Shown here: positions 35,256 through 42,879 of the stretch, in pieces
Position numbering within the stretch: the first letter of the stretch is position 1
Layout: each line of letters opens with the position of its first letter
NCBI GenBank assembly: GCA_016936435.1
Contig: JAFGXX010000001.1
Coordinates: forward strand, 1 to 54,071
Direction: 5' to 3'
DNA length: 54,071 nt
DNA from: Bacteroidales bacterium
Lineage (GTDB): Bacteria; Bacteroidota; Bacteroidia; Bacteroidales; VadinHA17
Notes under the pieces: model-generated
The model's database searches: none
The model's input: the letters and a program-made list of their open reading frames with translations, nothing else
What the model was told of the DNA's origin: nothing
Made by a program: the position numbers and the translations under genes

Positions 35256-36386
35256 ATGAAATTTGTAGTCTCCAGCACTGAACTTCTTGGTCATTTGCAG
35301 GCAATCAGCAGGGTCATAAGTTCAAAGAATACGCTTCCCATTCTTGACAATTTTTTATTCAATCTTAGCGGCAACGATCTCGAGATAACAGCTTCAGATC
35401 TCGAGTCAACTCTTATTACCAGGATGAAACTGGAGAATATAGAAGGGGAGGGGACAATAGCTCTTCCGTCGAGGATATTGCTTGAAACGCTGAAGGAGTT
35501 TCCTGCTCAGCCGCTGACATTTGACATAAATCCCGACACGCTCGCTGTAGTCATAATATCAGAAAACGGCCAGTTTAATGTAATGGGACAGAGCGGAGTT
35601 GATTTTCCGGCCCTGCCAACCATCAAAAAGGATAAAAAGTTTTCATTCACCATCAATGCCGAGGTGATGCTCGCTGGTATCTCAAGGACGCTCTTTGCAA
35701 CAGCCGACGATGAACTTCGGCCTGTTATGGGAGGTGTTTTCATTGAGGCATCGCCCGAAAAGATCACCTTTGTTGCTTCCGACGCTCATAAACTCGTAAG
35801 ATATCAGAGAAGCGATGCCAGTGCCGACGATAATGCATCATTTATCCTTCCAAAAAAGCCTGCTTCTCTCCTTAAGATTATCCTTCCCAGGGAAGAAGGA
35901 CCTTTTACGGTGGAATTCGACGATAAAAATGCATTTTTCAACCTGAATGATTACAGGGTCATCTGCCGTCTGGTGGAAGGAAATTATCCAAACTACAATT
36001 CAGTCATTCCTAAAAATAACCCCAGGAAGATTACTATCGACAGGGTCGAATTTTACAACACGCTGAGGAGGGTCTCGGTCTTTTCCAACCAGGCCAGCAA
36101 TCTTGTCAGGCTTCAGCTTAAAGGCAACCAGCTTACCGTATCGGCCCAGGATATTGATTTTTCGATATCTGCATACGAAAAAATCAAATGCCAGTACGAC
36201 GGCGATGAAATGGAAATAGGTTTCAAGTCGGTTTTCCTGCTCGAGATACTAGCAAACCTGACTTCTCAGGATGTTGTGATCGAGCTTGCCGATCCGACAA
36301 GAGCCGGTCTCTTCCTTCCTTCCGATACAGAGAGTGAGGCAGAAGACCTTCTGATGCTTCTGATGCCCATGATGATAAATGCATAG
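35256..36386 (+). CDS. dnaN: DNA polymerase III sliding clamp (beta subunit)
   Basis: DnaN is the ring that tethers the replicative polymerase. The 376-residue protein shows three tandem clamp domains of about 120 residues, starting MKFVVSSTELLGHLQAISRVI with TLPILDNFLF, RTLFATADDELRPVMGGVFIEA, VASDAHKLVRY in the second domain and the C-terminal LLMLLMPMM, near the family M-P-M/V-R-L end. The gene is 135 bases after the DUF4340 gene and 3 bases before a DnaQ-like exonuclease. dnaA or origin-like repeats are not seen next to it. Confidence 0.97.
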   Translation: MKFVVSSTELLGHLQAISRVISSKNTLPILDNFLFNLSGNDLEITASDLESTLITRMKLENIEGEGTIALPSRILLETLKEFPAQPLTFDINPDTLAVVIISENGQFNVMGQSGVDFPALPTIKKDKKFSFTINAEVMLAGISRTLFATADDELRPVMGGVFIEASPEKITFVASDAHKLVRYQRSDASADDNASFILPKKPASLLKIILPREEGPFTVEFDDKNAFFNLNDYRVICRLVEGNYPNYNSVIPKNNPRKITIDRVEFYNTLRRVSVFSNQASNLVRLQLKGNQLTVSAQDIDFSISAYEKIKCQYDGDEMEIGFKSVFLLEILANLTSQDVVIELADPTRAGLFLPSDTESEAEDLLMLLMPMMINA

Positions 36387-36389
36387 GTT

Positions 36390-37166
36390 TTGGAACTCCT
36401 GCTCAAACGTCCCCTCGTATTCCTCGACCTTGAAACGACAGGAATTAATATCACATCCGACCGTATTGTAGAGATCTCCCTCCTTAAAATATTACCGGGG
36501 GGAGAAGAAGAATGGCTTACAACACTTGTAAATCCGGGCATTTCTATCCCTGCCGCCTCAACAGCCGTGCATGGCATCTCCGATAAGGATGTGGCTGATG
36601 CACCTTCCTTTGGCGAAATTGCCGTTAAGCTCGAGGCTTTCATGGAAGGTTGTGACCTGGCCGGTTTCAATGCGATCAAATTTGACATACCGCTTCTGGC
36701 AGAGGAATTTCTGAGAGTTGAAAGCGATTTCAATTTCCGGAAAAGGAAATATGTTGATGTTCAGGTTATTTTTCATAAAAAGGAACAGAGAACCCTTTCG
36801 GCAGCCTACAGGTTTTACTGCAGGAAGGAGCTCACTGACGCTCACACTGCAGAAGCTGATACTCTGGCAACTTACGAGGTGCTGAAGTCGCAGCTGGACA
36901 TGTATCCTGACCTGGAGAATGACGTGGAAAAACTTGCAGAGTTCAGTTCTTTCAATGAGATCGTCGATTTCGCAGGCAGGATCATTATGAATGACAAGGG
37001 TGTGGAAACTTTCAATTTCGGAAAATACAAAGGCCGGAGTGTCGGGAGTGTCTTCCGCGACGACCCTTCCTATTATTCATGGATAATGAACGGAGACTTT
37101 CCTCTATACACGAAAAGAGTGCTCACAGAGCTGAGACTTAAAACTTTCGGCAACAGAAAGGAATGA
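36390..37166 (+). CDS. DnaQ-like 3'-5' exonuclease with DUF3820-type C-terminus
   Basis: The 258-residue protein has an ExoI motif FLDLETTG (about residues 11-18), ExoII around NAIKFDIPLL and ExoIII HTAEADTLATYEV (about 152-164), so it is a DEDDh exonuclease like DNA polymerase III epsilon. The last 60 residues, with FNFGKYKGRSVGSVFRDD..YYSWIMNGDFP, match the DUF3820-type extension of Bacteroidota. The start is a TTG at 36390 (MELLLKRPLVFLDLETTG); no ATG precedes the ExoI motif, so TTG is required. It is 3 bases after dnaN and one base before the next gene. A role in replication proofreading or repair is inferred. Confidence 0.9.
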   Translation: MELLLKRPLVFLDLETTGINITSDRIVEISLLKILPGGEEEWLTTLVNPGISIPAASTAVHGISDKDVADAPSFGEIAVKLEAFMEGCDLAGFNAIKFDIPLLAEEFLRVESDFNFRKRKYVDVQVIFHKKEQRTLSAAYRFYCRKELTDAHTAEADTLATYEVLKSQLDMYPDLENDVEKLAEFSSFNEIVDFAGRIIMNDKGVETFNFGKYKGRSVGSVFRDDPSYYSWIMNGDFPLYTKRVLTELRLKTFGNRKE

Positions 37167-37167
37167 T

Positions 37168-37779
37168 ATGAAGATTATTTGTGTCGGACTGAACTACAGA
37201 AAACACGCAATGGAAATGAGTCGGAGTCTTCCGCCTGAACCTGTCGTTTTCCTGAAGCCTGACTCTTCGATATTAAGAAACAATAAGCCATTTTTTCTGC
37301 CCGGATTTTCTTCAATGATACAGTATGAAGCTGAGATTGTTGTAAAGATAAACAGACTCGGCAAAGGCATAGATGTGAAATTTGCCCGGCGCTATTACGA
37401 TGAAATTACAATAGGAATAGACATAACGGCACGCGATATACAGAACCGTAATGCGGCCTCAGGTCTGCCATGGGAACTATCCAAGTGCTTTGACGGGGCA
37501 GCACCTTTGGGTAGTTTCATCCCCGTAACAGAAATACCCGATGTCGAAAATATTGATTTCTCACTCGAGAAAAACGGTGAGACAGTTCAGAAAGCCAGTA
37601 CCTCCGACATGATCTTCAGTATAGATCAGATAATATCTTATGTTTCAGGGTTTTTTACCCTCAAGACCGGCGATCTTATTTTTACAGGTACACCTGCAGG
37701 TGTGGGGCCTCTGAGCAGGAACGACCATCTTACAGGCCGCATCGGTGACCGGATACTTCTTGATATGATGATTAAATAA
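37168..37779 (+). CDS. Fumarylacetoacetate hydrolase (FAH)-family protein
   Basis: The 203-residue protein matches the small FAHD1-like branch. It has MKIICVGLNYRKHAMEM, the metal-binding YEAEIVVKI (Glu pair) and GIDITARDIQ with a further Asp, then LPWELSKCFDGAAPLG and LIFTGTPAGVGPL. Members are Mg-dependent acylpyruvases, oxaloacetate decarboxylases or related C-C hydrolases, and the substrate here is not known. It starts 1 base after the exonuclease stop, so it belongs to the dnaN transcript by position, although no functional link to replication is evident. Confidence 0.9.
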   Translation: MKIICVGLNYRKHAMEMSRSLPPEPVVFLKPDSSILRNNKPFFLPGFSSMIQYEAEIVVKINRLGKGIDVKFARRYYDEITIGIDITARDIQNRNAASGLPWELSKCFDGAAPLGSFIPVTEIPDVENIDFSLEKNGETVQKASTSDMIFSIDQIISYVSGFFTLKTGDLIFTGTPAGVGPLSRNDHLTGRIGDRILLDMMIK

Positions 37780-37913
37780 CATCTATCCGTCAGCAAAAAT
37801 ATGAGTTAAAAAAACTTAATGATCTAATTTTCATGCATAGCATTGATGCTACGGATAATAATTTTATTAACTTACCTCGCCAAAGCGGATCTAACCTTTA
37901 ACCATTATAACCT

Positions 37914-39218
37914 ATGAAAGAGAAAAGAAAAGAAACCAGAAGGGATTTCATCAAAAAGTCGGCAGGAGCAGCAGCACTGCTTTCCATGCCTACCATTGTG
38001 TCATCAAGTGCATTTGGCGCAAATGATAAGACCACCGTTGCCGTAATAGGAGTCAACGGCCGTGGAGGAAGCCACATATCGGGATTTATGCAGCAGCCTG
38101 ATTCCGAGGTGGTATGCCTCTGCGATTGCGACCTGAATGTGCTTAACAGGAGGGTGGGTGAATTTGAGAAAAAATATAATAAAAAACTTATCCAGCACCA
38201 GGATCTCCGCAGGGTCTTTGAAGACAAGTCGATTGATGCCGTGAGTATAGCCATGCCCAACCACTGGCATTCACTTGCGACTATCTGGGCCTGCCAGGCC
38301 GGGAAAGACGTTTATGTTGAAAAACCGGGTTCCCATAATATTTACGAGGGAAGAAAAATGGTTGAGGCTGCCAACAAATACGACAGGATCGTTCAGCACG
38401 GTGTTCAGCTGAGAAGCTCTGTAGCTGTCAGGGAAGCCATTCAGCACCTGCGCGACGGACTTATCGGTAATGTTTACATGGCAAGAGGGCTGGTTTTCCG
38501 CTGGCGTGGTGACATAGGTAAAAAAGGTCCCGGAAAAATTCCCGAAGGCCTCGATTATGATCTTTGGACAGGCCCGGCAGCAATGCTTCCCTACTCGGAA
38601 GACTGGGTTCACTATAACTGGCACTGGCAGTGGAACTACGGTAACGGTGATGTGGGAAACCAGGGCATACACGAAACCGACCTGTGTATGTGGGGCCTCG
38701 ATGTGGGTTTGCCTGAAATAATTACAGCCGGAGGAGGTAAATTCCTCTTCGACGACTCCAAGGAGACACCGGAAGTTCTGGCTTCAACATATATCTATCC
38801 GAAGGAGAAAAAGATGATAGAATTTGAAGTGAGACCTTGGATAACCAACAGCGAGAATGGTGCTACGGTTGGTAACATTTTCTACGGAAGCGAGGGCTAT
38901 CTGGTTGTTTATAACTACGACCGTTATGAATCCTTCCTTGGCAGGAATAACAAGCCGGGTCCTTCTAGGCGTGAAGGAGGAGACCATTATGCCAATTTCA
39001 TCAAGGCAGTCAGGGCTCACGACAAATCTATTCTTAACGGACCTGTCGAAACAGCTCACCTGTCATCAGGGCTGGCTCACCTGGGTAATATAGCCTACCG
39101 TACCGGGCGAACCCTGTATTTTGACCCGGCAAAAGAAAAATTCGTCAAGGACAAAGAGGCCGATAAATACCTCACTCGTCCGCCGCGCAAGCCCTTTGCC
39201 GTACCTGACGTGGTATAA
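37914..39218 (+). CDS. Tat-type Gfo/Idh/MocA-family oxidoreductase
   Basis: The 434-residue protein has a twin-arginine signal (ETRRDFIKKSAGAAALLSMPTIVSSSAFG) followed by a Rossmann domain (TVAVIGVNGRGGSH) and the family catalytic EKPGSHN with Lys near residue 143. SYKxH-like NHWHSLATIWA and the C-terminal alpha/beta domain with YNWHWQWNYGNGDVGNQGIHE are typical of secreted Bacteroidota sugar oxidoreductases. It probably oxidises sugars in the periplasm with tightly bound NAD(P). It is monocistronic with its own terminator. A related paralog lies at 48980-50323 (shared DHWH/NHWH and EKP-SHN blocks). Confidence 0.92.
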   Translation: MKEKRKETRRDFIKKSAGAAALLSMPTIVSSSAFGANDKTTVAVIGVNGRGGSHISGFMQQPDSEVVCLCDCDLNVLNRRVGEFEKKYNKKLIQHQDLRRVFEDKSIDAVSIAMPNHWHSLATIWACQAGKDVYVEKPGSHNIYEGRKMVEAANKYDRIVQHGVQLRSSVAVREAIQHLRDGLIGNVYMARGLVFRWRGDIGKKGPGKIPEGLDYDLWTGPAAMLPYSEDWVHYNWHWQWNYGNGDVGNQGIHETDLCMWGLDVGLPEIITAGGGKFLFDDSKETPEVLASTYIYPKEKKMIEFEVRPWITNSENGATVGNIFYGSEGYLVVYNYDRYESFLGRNNKPGPSRREGGDHYANFIKAVRAHDKSILNGPVETAHLSSGLAHLGNIAYRTGRTLYFDPAKEKFVKDKEADKYLTRPPRKPFAVPDVV

Positions 39219-39253
39219 GAATTTTGTGTTTTCTACCCTTTTTTAATAACAGG

Positions 39254-39287
39254 CAGGGAAAAGTATTCTTCTTTTCCCTGTTTTTTT
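39254..39287 (+). terminator. Rho-independent terminator after the first Gfo/Idh gene
   Basis: A perfect 10-bp stem (CAGGGAAAAG / CTTTTCCCTG) with a 7-base loop is followed by seven T. It lies 36 bases after the stop codon at 39218. On the opposite strand the hairpin is not followed by a T tract. Confidence 0.88.
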
Positions 39288-39334
39288 GTGTATGCGGCAG
39301 AAAAAAAGTACGGTTTAACAGGCCCTGAAAATGA

Positions 39335-39889
39335 TCAGAGACTGTAGACAATCAGGAAAATAAGAGGTAAAAGAATCCCGGCGACAGTCAGTACAGCGCC
39401 TCTGCGGGTGATGCCGTTCCTTCCTTTCACAATGAAAAGCCCGGTAAGGGCGACAGTGATCAGGGCAATACAAAAGATGTCACTGAACCATTTCCACCAC
39501 GGGCCGGGATTGTAATGAAGGAAGTTTATCTGGAAAAAGAACGGTCTCCTGCTGATCTTCTCCACCACCCCTTTGCCGGTAGCTGCATCTACCTGTACAA
39601 AGCCACCGTCGATAAAGATATTGACAATATTTCCTGAAGGGTAATGTGATGTTTTGTACTTCAGCTGGCCCGGAAGCTCTGCAAGTATGTCGAGTGCAGT
39701 CTTGTCAGTGAAGGACTCCCTGTTTATATCGATGCTGGTGCTGAACCCGTAGCTGTCAATTATATAATTGGGGTTCCAGTCATTTTTGTGGTTAAGGGCA
39801 ATTCCGGAAAGGGCATAAATGATAGTCATGCCCGTTATAAGGTAACCTATATCACGATGTGTTACCCTGTTAAGTTTCGAAAGATTCAA
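39335..39889 (-). CDS. PepSY-associated transmembrane protein
   Basis: The 184-residue protein has an N-terminal helix (HRDIGYLITGMTIIYALSGIALNHKNDW), a periplasmic domain (about 40-130), and two C-terminal helices (DIFCIALITVALTGLFIV and AVLTVAGILLPLIFLIVYSL). This layout, with a conserved His at the start and an aromatic-rich segment before the second helix, is that of the PepSY-associated TM family (COG3295-like). Members are often linked to metal or heme handling. The gene lies 10 bases downstream of the OB-fold lipoprotein and is probably in an operon with it. A specific metal cannot be assigned. Confidence 0.8.
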   Translation of the reverse strand: MNLSKLNRVTHRDIGYLITGMTIIYALSGIALNHKNDWNPNYIIDSYGFSTSIDINRESFTDKTALDILAELPGQLKYKTSHYPSGNIVNIFIDGGFVQVDAATGKGVVEKISRRPFFFQINFLHYNPGPWWKWFSDIFCIALITVALTGLFIVKGRNGITRRGAVLTVAGILLPLIFLIVYSL

Positions 39890-39899
39890 AGCCCTGAGC

Positions 39900-40436
39900 C
39901 TATTTAACTACCACATGCTTGTTATAAATCATCATCAGGTCGCTGAGGGCTGCCTGTCCTGCTACTGCTGCCTCTGTAGCACAATCTTCTCCCGATTCTG
40001 CTTTTTTTGTAGTGTTTTCCCCTGCTGCCGAATCGGATGAAGCTGCTTTCTCCAATCCTGCAACCATGGTTCCTTCTCCTGGTTTGTCAGCAGTTACAAT
40101 TTTTTCCAGCCTTCCTTCCACAGTCACGCTGCTTCCAACCAGCTCAACAGGAAATTTGGCTGCATTTTCTCCCGCAGAAATAAACAATCTCGTATCCGGA
40201 TCATCACCCACGATGAACATTTTTTTCCCTGTGTGCATGCACACATGAACCACTTTCCCTTCAACTTCAATATTTTTATCTACGTATTCAGATGGATTTT
40301 CAATCAGTGATGCGAACTCTACTTTAACAGACTGATTATCAGTAGTTATATCGTCAGAGACATCTTTGCTCTGCCTGCTTCCGCACGACGAAAACAGAAT
40401 TCCTGTAATTGCCAGTGTTATAAATATCCTTGTCAT
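39900..40436 (-). CDS. OB-fold lipoprotein
   Basis: The 178-residue protein starts with a lipoprotein signal peptide (MTRIFITLAITGILFSSCG; Cys at about residue 18). A central region (about 40-110; FASLIENPSEYVDKNIEVEGKVVHVCMHTGKKMFIVGDD..VTVEGRLEKI) looks like an OB-fold (tRNA_anti-like) with a CMHTGKKM segment that could bind metal. The C-terminal 60 residues are Ala- and Glu-rich with one Cys and low complexity. It is the first gene of a two-gene unit with the PepSY protein. The function is unknown; metal-linked is a guess from the context. Confidence 0.75.
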   Translation of the reverse strand: MTRIFITLAITGILFSSCGSRQSKDVSDDITTDNQSVKVEFASLIENPSEYVDKNIEVEGKVVHVCMHTGKKMFIVGDDPDTRLFISAGENAAKFPVELVGSSVTVEGRLEKIVTADKPGEGTMVAGLEKAASSDSAAGENTTKKAESGEDCATEAAVAGQAALSDLMMIYNKHVVVK

Positions 40437-40580
40437 TCTTTTTATGGTTTTAAAGATTCAATACTTGAAGCTGCAATAATAATTATTTTATTTGGGATAT
40501 TACTTAATCACTGCGAATAAGGCTTATCAGAAGGAACTCTTAAAAAAACTTAAATATTAATCTATCTAACGTGGAATAAA

Positions 40581-40588
40581 TACCTTTG
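40581..40588 (+). promoter_or_regulatory. Candidate -7 promoter element
   Basis: TACCTTTG matches TAnnTTTG exactly and lies 40 bases before the ATG at 40629. No good TTTG -33 element was seen at the expected distance. An AT-rich leader with an AACC/AAAA run follows. Confidence 0.45.
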
Positions 40589-40628
40589 ATATATTGTCTT
40601 TATAATATTCAACCAAAAAAAAGAAAAA

Positions 40629-41183
40629 ATGAAAAAAGAATTTACTGGTTTTAAAGCTGCATTATCAGCGATGATAATTCTTGCGTTTCTTGCAATGCCC
40701 TTCACGATGGATGCACAGACAGGGAAGGCAAATTTTTCAGGGACATGGAGCCTGAATGCTGAAAAAAGCGATATGGGACCTGCCCGTCAGGGACAGGGAC
40801 AAGGGCAGCCTCCTCAGGGTCAGGGTCAGAGACCCGGCGGTTTTACAGGCGGAAGGGATTTTGTCGCAAAACAGGATGCAAATGTACTTACTGTTGAAAG
40901 GAGTTTTGGTGAGCAGACCATGGCTACAAAATATACTCTGGATGGTAAGGAGTCGGTTAACAGTACAGGCAGAGGTGAAAGCAAATCGGTAGCTACATGG
41001 TCGGCCGACGGCAAGTCTCTCAAAATTGTCACCACCCGTTCTTTCGAACGTGATGGGCAGACCACACAGATGAAGACCACAGAAGAGTGGACCCTCACCA
41101 GTCCTGCGGTTCTTACCATTAAGACCACCAGGGCTTCACAGCAGGGTGACAGGGTCACCACAGCCGTTTACGACAAGAAATAA
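40629..41183 (+). CDS. Small secreted protein of unknown function with GQ/P-rich linker
   Basis: The 184-residue protein has a signal peptide (about residues 1-30, ending MDAQ). It then has an N-terminal strand FSGTWSLNAEKSDM, a low-complexity Gly/Gln/Pro linker (about 57-75, encoded by short tandem repeats near 40790-40830) and a C-terminal beta-rich part. Strands such as NVLTVERSFG, TKYTLDGKES and TQMKTTEEWTL alternate in a lipocalin-like pattern. Similar small secreted proteins occur in Bacteroidota without known function. It has its own promoter-like element and a strong terminator, so it is a self-contained unit that may be well expressed. Confidence 0.8.
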   Translation: MKKEFTGFKAALSAMIILAFLAMPFTMDAQTGKANFSGTWSLNAEKSDMGPARQGQGQGQPPQGQGQRPGGFTGGRDFVAKQDANVLTVERSFGEQTMATKYTLDGKESVNSTGRGESKSVATWSADGKSLKIVTTRSFERDGQTTQMKTTEEWTLTSPAVLTIKTTRASQQGDRVTTAVYDKK

Positions 41184-41220
41184 TTCTGTCAGGGATACAT
41201 TCCTTTCAGTTGAAACAATG

Positions 41221-41260
41221 AAAAACGGGAGACTGTCTGAAGAGACAATCTCCTTTTTTT
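41221..41260. terminator. Bidirectional rho-independent terminator
   Basis: An 11-bp stem (41228-41238 with 41243-41253, one G-T wobble) and a GAAG loop are followed by seven T on the plus strand and, read on the minus strand, by five T (from AAAAA at 41221-41225). It can end both the plus-strand gene at 40629-41183 and the minus-strand HlyD gene. Confidence 0.88.
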
Positions 41261-41270
41261 ATCAGTAGTT

Positions 41271-42512
41271 TCACACAGCGTCCCTGAAACTATGATGTCC
41301 TTCAGGTATCTCAATGTAAATGGGGGTTCCCGGTTCAAGGCCGTCCCTGATGATTATGAATTTATCATTAGCCTGTCCCAGTGTCACTTTCTGACGCAGT
41401 CCGCTTTTCGTGTATACCACCGGGATGCTGTCGGAACCTGTGTGTACACATTCTGTAGGTATAAAGATCACATCTTCGAAAGTATTTATGATGATCTTGT
41501 TATTGGTTGTCATCGATGGCCTCAGGTTGAGGTCTGATCCGTCGAGTTTTATCATTACCTCAAAAACCTTTGTGTCGGAGTTGGGGAGCGTTTCACCAAT
41601 ATTTGCTATGGAAGTAATCGTTCCGGTGTACGATTTATCGGGGAAGGCATCAACGGTTATCACTGCCGGGAGCCCGACCCTGATCTTGCTGATTTCCACC
41701 TCACTTATATAAACTTTTGAAAGCATCGAGCTAAGATCAGGAAGTGTGGCTATAATTCGGTCGACAGCATTTACATTCATTCCGGCTTTCCGTTTTGTTC
41801 CCATCCTGGTTTTATAGTAGATTACCATCCCGTCGGCAGGTGCTGTTATCGTAAAAGCATCAAGAACCTCCTGGTAATCAGATACTCTTCTTTTCATCCT
41901 GCTCAGCCACATCTCACGGATCTGAACGTTTCTGTTTGTCTGGGCCATTCTCAGCTCATAGCTTCGATAAAGCTGTTCGAGCACCCTTTTTGCCTGCTCC
42001 ACATTGATCTCTGCCTCCCGTTGGGTTGTGGGTGGCTCGTATTTTGAATTCTTAAGGGTTATCTCAGCTTCCTCTACGTTGTGTATCTGGTTGGCTATCT
42101 GATCCCTTATGTTGTTCATCGTCATGGATGTGTCGAGAAGCAGCATCTGCATTTCCTCTTCCATCTCATCAACTCTCTCCTGTGCATCTTTCAAGGCATT
42201 GTCAAGTTCTGTTTTATCGAGAAGAGCTACATAATCACCTTTTTTCACTTCTGTACCCTCAGGGATGAGATCCGTGATCTTAACGCTGGTGGAACGTACA
42301 TCCCTGCCCTGAGAAAAGGCGGGACCCATAATATCGATCGAATTTTCAGCAAGAAGTTCTCCGGTGGCTGATACTGATATTTCAAACGGCCCCCTGTTTA
42401 CTTCAGCAAGTAATACTGACCTGTCATCCTTTGTTGTCAGCCTGTTGAAGACATACAGCACCAGCATTGCTGCAACAATAATAATTCCGGTAGTAATTAG
42501 TGTTTTTTTCAT
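41271..42512 (-). CDS. HlyD/RND-type periplasmic adaptor protein (orphan)
   Basis: The protein (413 residues from 42512) starts with one membrane anchor (KKTLITTGIIIVAAMLVLYVF). It has a barrel-sandwich hybrid half (VLLAEVNRGPFEISVSATGEL), a long alpha-helical hairpin (about 120-210, many Glu, Gln and Asn, coiled-coil), the returning lipoyl half (ITAPADGMVIYY) and a beta-barrel domain (SKVYISEVEISKIRVGLPAVITVDAFPDKSYTGTI). Adaptors of this kind link an inner-membrane transporter to an outer-membrane channel. No transporter or TolC-like gene is next to it. The ATG at 42512 is preferred; an in-frame ATG at 42539 adds nine residues. Confidence 0.88.
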   Translation of the reverse strand: MKKTLITTGIIIVAAMLVLYVFNRLTTKDDRSVLLAEVNRGPFEISVSATGELLAENSIDIMGPAFSQGRDVRSTSVKITDLIPEGTEVKKGDYVALLDKTELDNALKDAQERVDEMEEEMQMLLLDTSMTMNNIRDQIANQIHNVEEAEITLKNSKYEPPTTQREAEINVEQAKRVLEQLYRSYELRMAQTNRNVQIREMWLSRMKRRVSDYQEVLDAFTITAPADGMVIYYKTRMGTKRKAGMNVNAVDRIIATLPDLSSMLSKVYISEVEISKIRVGLPAVITVDAFPDKSYTGTITSIANIGETLPNSDTKVFEVMIKLDGSDLNLRPSMTTNNKIIINTFEDVIFIPTECVHTGSDSIPVVYTKSGLRQKVTLGQANDKFIIIRDGLEPGTPIYIEIPEGHHSFRDAV

Positions 42513-42879
42513 GTTTTTTCTGAAACCTGAACTGTACATTATTATTCAGCCTGTGAAATTACACAAAATGATCTGAACAGGAAGTTTTCAGAATAATATT
42601 TAACGATAATTAACACGGACCTGAGGCTGGTAATATTTTTCTTAGTAATTGCTAATCAATTTATTATATCCCTGTTTATTATTTTTGGTTACGATTACCG
42701 TAATTTTTCTCCGGACAGGAAATCTCTATTTTCCCCAAAAGTTCAGATGATCAGGGTTTAAGCAATGATGGGATGCTTCCCGTATTGCCCGCATTGATGG
42801 TCACCGACCGACATACTGAGGCAGCTGACTGTTGCATTTATTTCATGTGACAAATAATTCCTTATTTTTATCCTTTAAG
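42513..42879. other. Divergent intergenic region
   Basis: The 367-base gap between the adaptor and the M1 peptidase must hold both promoters. A TATTTTTG at 42680-42687 (fits TAnnTTTG, plus strand) is followed directly by an imperfect palindrome TTACG-ATTAC-CGTAA at 42689-42703, which could be an operator on the start site. It lies about 190 bases before the M1 gene, so a long leader would be implied. No RNA gene, repeat or small ORF with recognisable features was found. Confidence 0.5.

Noticed and set aside
37784..37857. Inverted copies TATCCGT and ACGGATA upstream of the first Gfo/Idh gene
   Set aside because: Seven bases with a 60-base spacer is expected by chance in this gap.
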